Positions 37,501 through 47,311 of a DNA stretch of 64,000 nucleotides are shown piece after piece; position 1 is the first letter of the stretch, and each line of letters starts with the position of its first letter. The notes beneath the pieces are model-generated. The model did no database searches. It was not told where the DNA came from and saw nothing but the letters and a program-made list of their open reading frames with translations. This stretch comes from Halicephalobus mephisto. Lineage: Eukaryota > Nematoda > Chromadorea > Rhabditida > Panagrolaimidae. The position numbers were made by a program, and so were the translations under genes. Where the stretch lies: positions 91,407 to 155,406 of the forward strand of contig SWDT01000089.1 in NCBI GenBank assembly GCA_009193035.1, given 5' to 3'.

Positions 37501-37594
37501 TCAGAAGCCAGGTTGATCAGAATCATCCGACTCCACCCAAAAATTTTGTACAAACTTAGGCGTTTCAGTTTCCACCATCGGTATTTGATCAACT
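37501..37594 (-). CDS. Possible terminal exon of an unknown minus-strand gene
   Basis: On the minus strand, after an acceptor TTCTAG, an open segment reads VDQIPMVETETPKFV, then QNFWVESDDSDQPGF and a TGA. Its composition is clearly less AT-rich than the surrounding desert, and it is flanked by low-complexity sequence on both sides. No partner exon is visible upstream within 1 kb. It could be the last exon of a gene with long introns, or a remnant. Confidence 0.3.
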
Positions 37595-37639
37595 CTAGAA
37601 TTTTACACCCGTCCAAAAATAAAATGAATAATGAACACT

Positions 37640-38350
37640 GATCGAGAATAAAAAATTCATTTTTTAAAATTTATTTCCTAAAATTAAAGAAAATTCATTT
37701 TTTTTAAATTAAAGAAAATTCATTTTTTTAGAATTTATTAAAAAAATTAACTTTCTAAAATTAAAGAAAATTCATTTTTTTTAAATTTATTTTTTAAAAT
37801 TCATGTTTTTTAAATTAAAAAAATTTACTTTTTTAGAATTTATTTAAAAAATTAACTTTCTAAAATTAAAAAAAAATTCATTTTTTTTAAATTCATTTTT
37901 TAAAATTCATTTTTTTTAAATTTATTAAAAAAATTAACTTTCTAAAATTAAAGAAAATTCATTTTTTTTAAATTCATTTTTTTAATTGAAGAAAATCCAC
38001 TTTTTTAAAACTTATTTTTTCTAAATTAAAAAAATTTATTTTTCTAAAATTAGTGAAACAAGAAATTATGAGATTGGAAGAACTTTGATCAGGATCTGTC
38101 AAAACGGATTTATCAAAAAAAGTAATTTTGGAAGATTATGAGAAAAATTAAACGAAAGAAATTTTGAATGATATTCGAAATTGCGAAAAATCAATAATCA
38201 TATAAATGTAAAAAATAATTAAAAATAAATTATTATTTTAGAACAAAAAAATTTTTATTATATTTTTACAAAAAAAATTGAAAATAAAATTATCACGAAA
38301 TTTTTAAAAATAAAGTTTTAAGATTTTTTTTAATTTTAGAATTTTTAATA
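37640..38350. repeat. AT-rich tandem repeat desert
   Basis: Repeated AAATTAAAGAAAATTCATTTTTTTAAA units with no coding features. Confidence 0.6.
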
Positions 38351-38588
38351 TTCCTTGATTTTTCGATTATGAGCCCGGATCAATTATAAAACCCCCTGGC
38401 TACCGTAGAAAAATTTTCTTAGACTTTTTATATGAACTTGAGAAGTTTTTGATAGGTTTAGCAATCATTTTTAATTGCCAATTTATTTTTGATTATGTTT
38501 TGTTTAAAAAATAAGCATTTTTATCAACAGTGTCGCACCTTGTAGCTGACGTAAGTTTAACGAAAACGGCCGGATGAACGAGTTAATG

Positions 38589-38775
38589 ATGGACCAATGG
38601 ATAAATGGATAAATGAATATTAAACCAATGGATAAATGAATATTGGATATTGGATAAATGGATATTAAACCAATGGATAAATGAATATTGGATATTGGAT
38701 AAATGGATATTAAACCAATGGATAAATGAATATTGGATATTGGATAAATGGATAAATGAATATTCGATAAAGAAA
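38589..38775. repeat. 45-bp minisatellite
   Basis: About four copies of a 45-bp unit containing ATTAAACCAATGGATAAATG, with starts at 38619, 38664 and 38709. Because the period is a multiple of three, frames on the minus strand stay open; these are not genes. Confidence 0.9.
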
Positions 38776-39034
38776 CAGAGTCCATTGCTTAATTCCAAAA
38801 GGTTTTCTGATATTCGAGTCTGCTAGATCTCATCTGATAGAAGCAACTAAAACTTCGATCAATGAACATTCGAAAATTGCGACAATTCCAAAAGAATTGA
38901 CAAAGTTGTTTACAAACAGAAGTTAAAAGAAAATAGTTTGACAACAGTGATTTGGTGATCTGCACAGAATTATTAAATAAACGCTATTTTTCTGTTTATA
39001 AACCCGGGTTTATAATTTGGAAATTAGGGTATTT

Positions 39035-39550
39035 AGATACTGTAAATAACAAAAATAAAATTATACAAAAAAGGAAAAAATTTCATTAAAAAAATTTTAA
39101 AAAAAATTAATTTTTAATTTTTTCAAAGATTTTTTAAATTTTAGAATTTCTAATATATTTTAAGTACTGTAAATAACAAAAATAAAATCATACAAGAAAG
39201 GAAAAATTTAAAAAAAAATAAAATTAAAATTTTTTCAAAAATTTTTTAAATTTTAGAATTTCTAATATATTTTAAGTACTGTAAATAACAAAAATAAAAT
39301 CATACAAGAAAGGAAAAAATTTTAAAAAAAAATTAATTTTTAATTTTTTCAAAGATTTTTTAAATTTTAAAATTTCTAATATATATTTAAGTACTGTAAA
39401 TAACAAAAATAAAATCATACAAGAAAGGAAAAAATTTAAAAAAAAATAAAATTAGATTTTTTAAATTTTAGAATTTCTAATATATTTTAAGTACTGTAAA
39501 TAACAAAAATAAAATCATACAAGAAAGGAAAAAATTTAAAAAAAAATTTA
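39035..39550. repeat. About 113-bp tandem repeat
   Basis: Five copies of a unit marked by TACTGTAAATAACAAAAATA, with markers near 39038, 39165, 39278, 39393 and 39492. Confidence 0.85.
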
Positions 39551-39552
39551 AA

Positions 39553-39742
39553 CTGGGTTGTAGAAAAGAAAGCGTCACTGTGGGGGCCGCTCTTGAAAAA
39601 CTTTTGCGCATTTTCTTCGCGCATGCTTTCATGGAAGCTGAGAGCGGATAAACGCAAAATTCCGACTTTTGAGTTGTTTCGCGAGAGCAATCGACGGAAA
39701 GACCGAATTCTCCAACTTGCTCGGGACAATTCCTCAGACCTT
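39553..39742. other. GC-richer island of uncertain coding strand
   Basis: About 190 bp of balanced composition in an AT desert. On plus it could be a terminal exon: acceptor TTGTAG, then KKASLWGPLLKNF and onward, ending ARDNSSDL with TAA. On minus two frames are also open, one reading EELSRASWRIRSFRR and another with four cysteines (LRNCPEQVGEF and onward). Nothing here identifies a family or decides the strand. Confidence 0.3.
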
Positions 39743-39759
39743 TAAATTTTTTTTTGTCA

Positions 39760-40010
39760 ATCTCATCCACAAACAAAAATGAAACAAAATTTCCCATAAT
39801 TTTAATTTTAAAATTTTTCATAATTTTAATTTTAATTTTAAAATTCTCTATAATTTTAATTTTAATTTTTTTAATAATTTCAATTTCTAAATTTTGCATA
39901 ATTTTAAATTTCAATTTTTTAAATAATTTTAATTTTAAAATTTTCTATAATTTTAATTTTAAAATTTCTCAATTATTTTAATTTTAATTTTAAAATTTTT
40001 AATCATTTTG
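39760..40010. repeat. Low-complexity AATTTTAATTTTAAAATT tract
   Basis: Simple A/T repeat. The reading frames across it, rich in I, K, N and F, are artefacts. Confidence 0.7.
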
Positions 40011-40129
40011 TAAATAATCAAAATAACATAAAAAAAAGTAAAAAATCAGTAATTTTATAAAATTTCCTGTTACATTTTGGAAGGATTTCAGAAAAATAAA
40101 ATTATGGAAAATTATAATTTAAAAAAATG

Positions 40130-40380
40130 AAAATTGAACTTTGACAAAAAGTAAGCACTTTCAAAAGTTGGTTTTTTGGCAAAAAGTGAATAAATGCCGA
40201 ATTTAAACTTTGGACGAAGTATGGATATTGCTAGTTTCAATTTATAGCAAAAAGTCAATAAATGGCAGATATAGATTTCTTGAGAAAAAGTGAACATTGC
40301 CAAAGTTTGATTTCTTGGCGAAAGGTGATCGAATGCCATGATTTGAATTTTTGGAGAAAAGTGAATGAATGTCAATTAGG
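40130..40380. repeat. Minisatellite with TTGGCGAAAAGTGAA motif
   Basis: Six to seven diverged copies of a roughly 36-bp unit (TTTGGCAAAAAGTGAATAAATGCC). It is the same family as arrays at 45.0-45.47 and 55.45-55.69 kb. Confidence 0.75.
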
Positions 40381-40419
40381 ATTTCCAGATTATTATTAAA
40401 ATGAAAAGTTGATTTTTAC

Positions 40420-40960
40420 GAATTCTCCTCAAGAAGAATTTTTAGAGTTCTTTAAAAATTTCCAGAAGTTCCCGGATGATTTCAGAAGGCTTCAGAAACT
40501 TTTATAAAATTCTGTGAAATTCCAGAAGTTTCAACTGTATTTTCAAAAATTCCAATAACTTTTACAAATTTTTAGAAAATTTCAGAAATTTTTTAATTTT
40601 TCAAATTTTTACAGAATTTTGAATTGTTTCGAAAAATTTCATGAGATTCCAAAAATCTTTAAGATCTTCAATTGTATTTTCAAAAATTCCAATAACTTTT
40701 AGAAATTTTTATAAAATTTTTTAATTTTTCAAATTTTTACAGAATTTTGAATTGTTTCGAAAAATTTTATAAAATTCTGTGAAATTCCAAAAGTTTCAAT
40801 TGAATTTTCAAAAATTCCAATAACTTTTACAAATTTTGAGAAAATTTCAGAAATTTTTTAATTTTTCACAGAATTTTGAAATGTTCCAAAAATTTTGATG
40901 AGATTCTTCAAAGTCCCACAACCGTTTATCAGATCCCAGAAGATTTCAGAAATTTTTGGA
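40420..40960. repeat. Diverged TTCCAGAAGTTTC-type repeats
   Basis: Irregular copies of AATTCTGTGAAATTCCAGAAG and AATTCCAATAACTTTTA. Similar wording occurs at 36.4-36.7, 52.0-52.7 and 58.7-59.4 kb. Non-coding. Confidence 0.6.
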
Positions 40961-41139
40961 AACTTTAATTTTCGAAATTACAACATGCTTTAATTTATTT
41001 GAAAATTGCATGCAAAAGTAACTAAAATTCGGTTACAGTAATTTATTAGGGACATTTTTGGTCAATTTTTTTTCGAATTGGAGCGTTGTCCAAATTAGGA
41101 TTCTAGTGCATTTATGTAAATCTTTTTTTTTTTGAAAAG

Positions 41140-41720
41140 CAAATGTCAGAGAAGAAAACTAAACTAAAAAAACCTTAAGCGATATCCTGAATATCAGGGA
41201 GCGTGGCATACTGTAGGACATAAATGAAAATTTCGGTTGTATTTCTTTCAAAACATGTTTTGAATTGCATCTTTATTGTTTTAATGAAGATTATTTATTG
41301 GTTTTGGTTTTTATCTTAACAGTTCCTATACAAAAAATAGTGACTGAAAATGAACACTATCTTTGATCTTTTTTTGAATTGTCAAAGTTACTGTTAAAAT
41401 AGAAACTAAACTAGAAAAATTCTGAGGAGATAATTTGAATATTAGGGAAAGGGGCATACTGTAGGGCATGAGTGAGATTCTCGGTTGTATTTTGTTAGAC
41501 ATATAGTAATTGCATCTTTGTCTTATTGTTCTGGTTGACATTTACACATTACTTCTGTTTTCTATCTTAACAGTGGGTTTTTAATCAACATAATCCGGTC
41601 TACTATGAGATTTCTGTTAAGACAGAAACTGAACTAAAAAAATTCTGAGAAAATAATTTGAATATCAGCGAACGGGGCATACTGTAGGGCATGAATGAAA
41701 ATCTCGATTATCTTTTGTAT
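41140..41720. repeat. About 235-bp tandem repeat
   Basis: Three copies marked by GGCATACTGTAGG near 41207, 41454 and 41677, with conserved CATCTTTATTGTTTTAATGA. A diverged single copy lies at 15063-15240. Confidence 0.8.
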
Positions 41721-41759
41721 ATTTAAAAAATATAATTTCATCTTTATTGTTTTAATGAA

Positions 41760-43180
41760 AATTATTATATTAATTTTTATTTTATGTTTATTTTTAAAAA
41801 ATATAAAAATTGTTTAAAAAAATTAAAATTTTCATTTTTGTACTTTTGAACAGAAAATTGAAATTAAAAAAAATCAGAAATTAATGTTTTTGTATAAATA
41901 CAAAAAAAATTTAAATAAAAATTCGGATTTTTAATGATTTCGAAAAAAAAATATAATTTTTGTTCAGGAACCTTTGCTTTTTGTTTTTATTCAATTTTTT
42001 TTACAATTAAGTTATTTTTACACATCTAATTTGTTTTTTTTATTAAAAATAAACAACTTTTAAAAATATAATTTCTAACAAATAATTTCTAAAAATAAAT
42101 TTTCAATAAAAATAATTTTTTAAATAAAACAATCTTCGAAAATTTTATTTTTAATAAAAAAAATATTTTTTTAAAATAAATGAATCTTTGAAAATTTTTA
42201 TTCTTAATAAAAAAATTTTTAATTTAAAAAAAAATTATTTTTAATTTTAAAAAAAATTTTTAATTTAAAAAAATTGTTTTTTTAAATCTTGTTGGGATAA
42301 TTTTGAACGGAAAATTAATTTTTCCAGTTAAGATAATCGAAAATTAAGATTTCTTTTTTATGAAAAAATGTAAATGTCCCTTCTGAAAACATTATCTGGT
42401 CGATTATGCCTCCTCCGAAAAAACGAGATGAGTTATCCGGTTGTCCAGAAAATGAGAATTATCAACTTTATTCATATCTAATTTCATTCATAAATTATAA
42501 TTTTTTTTGGTCTTTTTTAATGAAAAATGATGCGACTCAAAAATTTTAAATTTTTTGTATTTTTAAAAATAAATACTGTAATTTTAAATTTTAATAAAAC
42601 TTTTAAAATTTTATAAGAATTTTTAAAATTTAAAATTTTGTAATTTTATAGAAAAATTTTTAATTTTTGTAATTTTATAAAAATTTTGTAATTTTTTAAC
42701 TTTATAGAAATTTAAAAATTTCCTAATTTTTGTAATTTTGTAGAAATTAAAAATTTCGTAATTTTATAAAAATTTTGTAGAATTTTGTAATTTTTTAATT
42801 TTATTAAAAAATTTTAATTTTTTTTAATTTTTTTAATTTTATAAAAAATTTTGTAATTTTTTAACTTTATAGAAATTTAAAAATTTCCTAATTTTTGTAA
42901 TTTTGTAGAAATTAAAAATTTTGTAATTTTATAAAAATTAAAAATTTAAAAATTTTTGTGAAATTTTCTAGATTTTGAGAATCAAGTAGAAATTTTTGAA
43001 GTTATCTAGAATCTTGTGAATTTTTCAAGAAGTTCCAGAATCCTACAGTATTTTTAAAAAACTCCAAATTTTAAAAAATTTCGTAATTTTATTTTTATTT
43101 TAAAATAATTTTATCATTTTTTCGTTTAAATTTGATTTATAAAATAAGCGAAAATTATTTTTTTCATAGTAACAGAATTC
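41760..43180. other. AT-rich non-coding region
   Basis: Mostly low-complexity AATTTTGTAATTTT repeats (42540-42960). A short patch at 42406 opens ATGCCTCCTCCGAAAAAACG (MPPPKKRDELSG) but lacks a donor or partner exon. Confidence 0.5.
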
Positions 43181-43306
43181 GTGGCGGGATGCGAGTGGGA
43201 GGAAAATTAATTTGTTCGTTTTTGGACACCTGCTTTTTTGACTTTTACGGTTTTTAATTTCTTCAAAAACGCCGATTTTGAAAATTCCGTTTTTTAAATT
43301 TCCATT

Positions 43307-43313
43307 TTTTCAG
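43307..43313 (+). promoter_or_regulatory. Possible trans-splice acceptor
   Basis: TTTTCAG ends 13 bases before the ATG at 43327. No upstream exon is visible, consistent with spliced-leader addition. Confidence 0.45.
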
Positions 43314-43326
43314 TGCCCAAGGCGAA

Positions 43327-43670
43327 ATGTCCACAAATATACTTCCGGCATTTTTTTTGGTGATTTTGTTGGTTACTGTAGCCGTGGCCGAACCGAAAAT
43401 CATCTGTATTCGGAAGGACGGGAATCAGCAAAAGCCGATTTGTCAACGTCGATTCGCAACTTTGAAGAACAACGAGTACAGATCCATGTTGCAGGCCATT
43501 GCTGACAGGTTTTTATTTTTTTTAAAATATTTTTGAAAAATTTTTTTAGACAAGTAGCTTTATCGGGATCGTTGGCTTTCAGAAGACCTTCAAATCAGAT
43601 TCAGAAGCCGACTTATAACCAGCTTTCCTACCAAGACATCATGCACAACCTCCTGATGAAGACCCCTTGA
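43327..43670 (+). CDS. Small secreted protein, unknown function
   Basis: Two exons (43327-43508, 43550-43670) give 100 residues. The first 22 or so residues (ILPAFFLVILLVTVAVAEPK) are a classic signal peptide with cleavage expected after A-V-A. The mature part has only two cysteines (IICIRKDG, ICQRRF), dibasic pairs at QRR and FRR, and ends YQDIMHNLLMKTP. The FRR site could release a roughly 27-residue C-terminal peptide, so a neuropeptide-like precursor is possible, but there is no amidation glycine. I do not recognise the family. Tandem hairpin repeats begin immediately after the stop. Confidence 0.65.
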
Positions 43671-44290
43671 TGTATTTCGAAACCGGCTTCGAAGGGCTCT
43701 ACGACAGATGCCCCCAGTGACACTGCTTCCCTCTATTTCGCAATATTCATCTCATTTCGTTTTTATATTGATTTTTTTATAATTAACTTGGTATTTTAGT
43801 TAAAAAAGAAGTGATTTAAAAAGAAAGAACTTCGAAATCAGCGCGAGTCAAAGGGGACCAATGCCGCTGAGGATGTCTGTCGAACAGCCGTCGTTTTTGG
43901 CTCTGAGACAGATGCCCCCAGCGACACTATCCCCTCTATTTCATAATATTCATTTCGTTTTTATATTGATTTTTTACAATTAACTTGGTATTTTAGTTAA
44001 AAAAGAAGTGATTTAAAAAAACTTCGAAATCAGCGCGAGTAAAAGGGGACCAATGCCTCTGGGGGTGTCTGTCGAACAGCCGTCGTTTTTGGCTCTGAGA
44101 CAGATACCCCCAGCGACACTATCCCCTCTATTTCATAATATTCATTTCATTTTCATATTCATTTTTTTGTAATTAACCCAATATCTCAGTTAAGTAAGAA
44201 AAAAATTAATTTAAAAAAGAAATTTCAAAATCAATGAGAATCGAAAATGAGAAAAACAGGGAGTAAATGTCGCTGAAGGACGACTTTCGT
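43671..44290. repeat. Tandem repeat (about 190 bp) containing hairpins
   Basis: Two full units and partial ones. Each full unit contains an imperfect inverted repeat of about 28 bp per arm: GGGGACCAATGCCGCTG on the left pairs with CAGCGACACTATCCCC on the right, across a loop of about 25 bases (copies at 43852-43937 and 44042-44130). A right arm alone follows the small secreted gene at 43710-43736. Arms are far more GC-rich than surroundings. Confidence 0.75.
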
Positions 44291-44379
44291 ACGGCCCTTT
44301 GAAGGACGATTTTCGACTTTTTTCAAAACCTTCTCCGATCATTTTCCGTGTGAGACCTTTGTGATAATTTTTGAATTAA

Positions 44380-44990
44380 AATAATTTTGCAAAATTTTAC
44401 TTTTTTATGCAAATAATAACCTTGTAAGAATTTCGAAAATTTTGTATTTTCAAATAAAAACAATTTTAAAAATTTCGAAATTTTTTGAACATAAATATTT
44501 TTAAAAATTTTTGAATAAAAATAATTTTTAAAATTTTTGAATTTTTTTTGAATAAAAACGATTTTTAAAAAATTTCAAATTTTTTTGAATAAAAATAATT
44601 TTTAAAATTGTTAAAAATTGTTAAAAAACAAAATTGGTCCCGCACGGAAATTGAGCAAAAAAAATTTAAAAAATGAGTAATCGTTGCTGTTGTTTTTTAA
44701 TCGAAAATTGCTTACGGCAATAAAACTTGGATTGTCTACAGTAATCCTAAAAATTTCAAAAAAATGCAAATTTGAATTTTTATCAATTAAAATTTTTTTA
44801 AAATTTCAAAGTACTGTAAAAATTTAAAATGTTTAAAACTTTTAAAAATAAAAATTTTCAAAAATTCAAATACAGTAGGAAACTTAAATAAAATATAAAA
44901 CAAAAAATTTTTTAAATGTTTAAAAATTATGGAAATTCGTGTCAGAATAATTTCATAAAAAACGAATTTTTAATTTCCATAATAGTATGG
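44380..44990. other. AT-rich non-coding region
   Basis: Repeated AAATTTTTGAATAAAAATAA. Nothing coding recognised. Confidence 0.6.
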
Positions 44991-44999
44991 AAGTCTTAA

Positions 45000-45475
45000 T
45001 TGGCATTCATTCACTTTTCGCTAAAAATTCAAAATTATAACAATATTCACTTTTTGCCAAAAATTCACTTTTGGCAATTTTTACTTTTCGCAAAAAATTC
45101 AAAACTATAACAATATTCACATTTGGCAATTTTTACTTTTTGCCAAAAATCCACTTTTGGCAATTTTTACTTTTCGCCAAAAATTCAAAACTATAACAAT
45201 ATTCACTTTTGGCAATTTTTACTTTTTGCCAAAAATTCACTTTTGGCATTCATTCACTTTTTGCCAAAAATTCACTTTTGGCATTCGATTACTTTTCACC
45301 AAAAATTCACATTTTGCAATGTTCATATTTCGCCAAAAATCAGACTATAGCAATATTCACTTTTTGCAAAAAATTCACATTTGGCAATGTTCATATTTCA
45401 CCAAAAATTCACATTTGGCATTCGATTACTTTTCGCCAAAGATCCACATTTGACAACTTTCATATTTTTTTCAAA
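45000..45475. repeat. Minisatellite with TTCACTTTTGGCAA motif
   Basis: About fourteen copies of a 26-36-bp unit (CTTTTCGCCAAAAATTCAC). All three plus-strand frames stay open for 75-98 codons through the repeat and should not be annotated as genes. It is the reverse complement of the family at 40.1 and 55.5 kb. Confidence 0.85.
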
Positions 45476-45649
45476 TTTTAATTTTTAGAAACTTTCAGAA
45501 TAAGAAGTTTATTTTTCAGCTTCATACTGTAATTCCGACCAAATTTGAGAGCTAATTTTGGGTACTACTTTGTGATTCTGGTTTTCTGTTTTGATGACAA
45601 TTGTCGATAATCCGAGATTACTGTCGAACTAATTTCGAGGATTCCAAAA

Positions 45650-45860
45650 TTGTGGGACATTAACCTGAAACCGGGAAAGGAAAAAGAACAAACAAACCCC
45701 GACAGCACGAGAGGCCAGGTGCGGCCCGTTCTGCTGCCACCCGACTGTCCCTTTCTGAATTGGAGTGACCACCGGTCACCTGCTTCAACTCCGAAAAGGA
45801 ATCGATACACTTTTGCGCACTGCCACCGGCTTCGTTATTACGTGTTGTTCCTTTTTCAAA
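45650..45860. other. GC-rich island, possible regulatory or exon sequence
   Basis: About 200 bp at roughly 50% GC (for example GGTGCGGCCCGTTCTGC) between AT-rich tracts, 1.5 kb before the tetraspanin. Both strands carry open frames of 70-80 codons, but neither has convincing splice sites or family features. It may be an enhancer, a non-coding RNA or a lone exon. Confidence 0.35.
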
Positions 45861-46420
45861 AGTAAATTGTAAATTTCCTAAAAATAAATAATTACTTTTT
45901 ATATAAATTATAAATTTTTTAAAAATAAATAATTATTTTCCAAAAGTAAATTGTAAATTTTCTAAAAATAAATAACTATTTTTTAAATAAATTGTAAATT
46001 TTTTAAAAATAAATAACTATTTTCCAAAAGTAAATTATAAATTTTTTAAAAATAAATAATTACTTTTTAAATAAATTGTAAATTTTCTAAAAATAAATAA
46101 CTATTTTTCAAAAGTAAATTTGAAATTTTCTAAAAATAAATTATCTTTTTTTTAAATAATTTTTAATTTTCTAAAAATATATCATTACTTTTTTAATTTA
46201 ATTTTAAATTCAAAAAAATTTAATTTTTAAATTAAAAAATAGATTATTATTTTTTAAATTTTGAACATTATTTTTTTAAACATGCTTAAATTTTTCTAAA
46301 AATAACTTTTTTAAAATTAATTTTGAATAAAAAATAATCTATTAATTTTTTGACTATTTTGAGAATTTTTCATTTTTTTAAATTTAATTTTGCAATTTAC
46401 GCTTTACTCAAGATCAAAGT
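45861..46420. repeat. AT-rich tandem repeat
   Basis: AAATTGTAAATTTTCTAAAAATAAATAA units, irregular, non-coding. Confidence 0.7.
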
Positions 46421-46479
46421 GTAAAATAACTTTTTCCGTCAGTGACATGAAAAATTAAATTATTTTAAAAATTAGATTT

Positions 46480-47080
46480 TCTATAAAATTTCAAAAATTA
46501 CCTCGAAACGAAATTTTTTAATTTTCCAGTCAGGACCGAAAATTTAAAAATTTTATAAAGATTCAAAATTACAGTATCACGAAAAATGTTTAAAAAATTG
46601 TCTAGAAACGAAATTTTCTAATTTTCCAGTCAGGACCGAAAATTTTAAATTTTATATTTTATAAAGGTTCAAAATTACAGTATCACGAAAAATGTTTAAA
46701 AAATTGTCTAGAAACGAAATTTCCGAATTTTCCAGTCAGGACCGAAAATTTAAAAATTTAAAAATTTTATAAAGATTCAAAATTACAGTATCACGAAAAA
46801 TGTCTAAAAAATCTTCTCGAAACGAAATTTTTTAATTTTCCAGTCAGGACCGAAAATTTTTAAATTTTAAATTTTATAAAGATTCAAAATTACAGTATCA
46901 CGAAAAATGTCTAAAAAATTGTCTCGAAACGAAATTTCCGAATTTTCCAGTTAGGACCGAAAATTTTTAAATTTTATATTTTATAAAGATTCAAAATTAC
47001 AGTATCACGAAAAATGTCTAAAAAATTGTCTCGAAGCGAAATTTCCGAATTTTCCAGTCAGGACCGAAAATTTTTAAATT
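46480..47080. repeat. About 100-bp tandem repeat
   Basis: Six copies containing TTTTCCAGTCAGGACCGAAA and ATTACAGTATCACGAAAAAT, ending about 230 bp before the tetraspanin start. Confidence 0.9.
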
Positions 47081-47311
47081 TTTAATTTTAAGAAAATTCT
47101 GAAATTTTTACACTTTGTAATCTTATTCAAAAAATTTCTCGAAAAAATTGATTTTGTTTGTTATTGAAAAAGCTGAAAATATCGATTTCCTTTTCCGATT
47201 GCTTGTTGAGCAATCATTCGTCCGGCGAATCGGGTCCTGCCTCCTCGGCTTGAAATCGAATCGTGACTCATCTTTACAAACTTTCTTATTCGAGCGTAAA
47301 TCTAATCCAAA

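Noticed and set aside
38504..38798. Minus-strand frames of 71-93 codons
   Set aside because: 45-bp minisatellite.
39477..39981. K/I/N/F-rich frames on both strands
   Set aside because: They extend through simple AATTTTAATTTT repeats. Only the 190-bp island within is retained as a candidate.
42406..42560. Short frame beginning MPPPKKRDELSG as a first exon
   Set aside because: No donor or partner exon was found, and the frame runs into AT-rich sequence.
45123..45481. Three overlapping frames of 75-98 codons
   Set aside because: Produced by a minisatellite open in all frames; no splice or promoter context.
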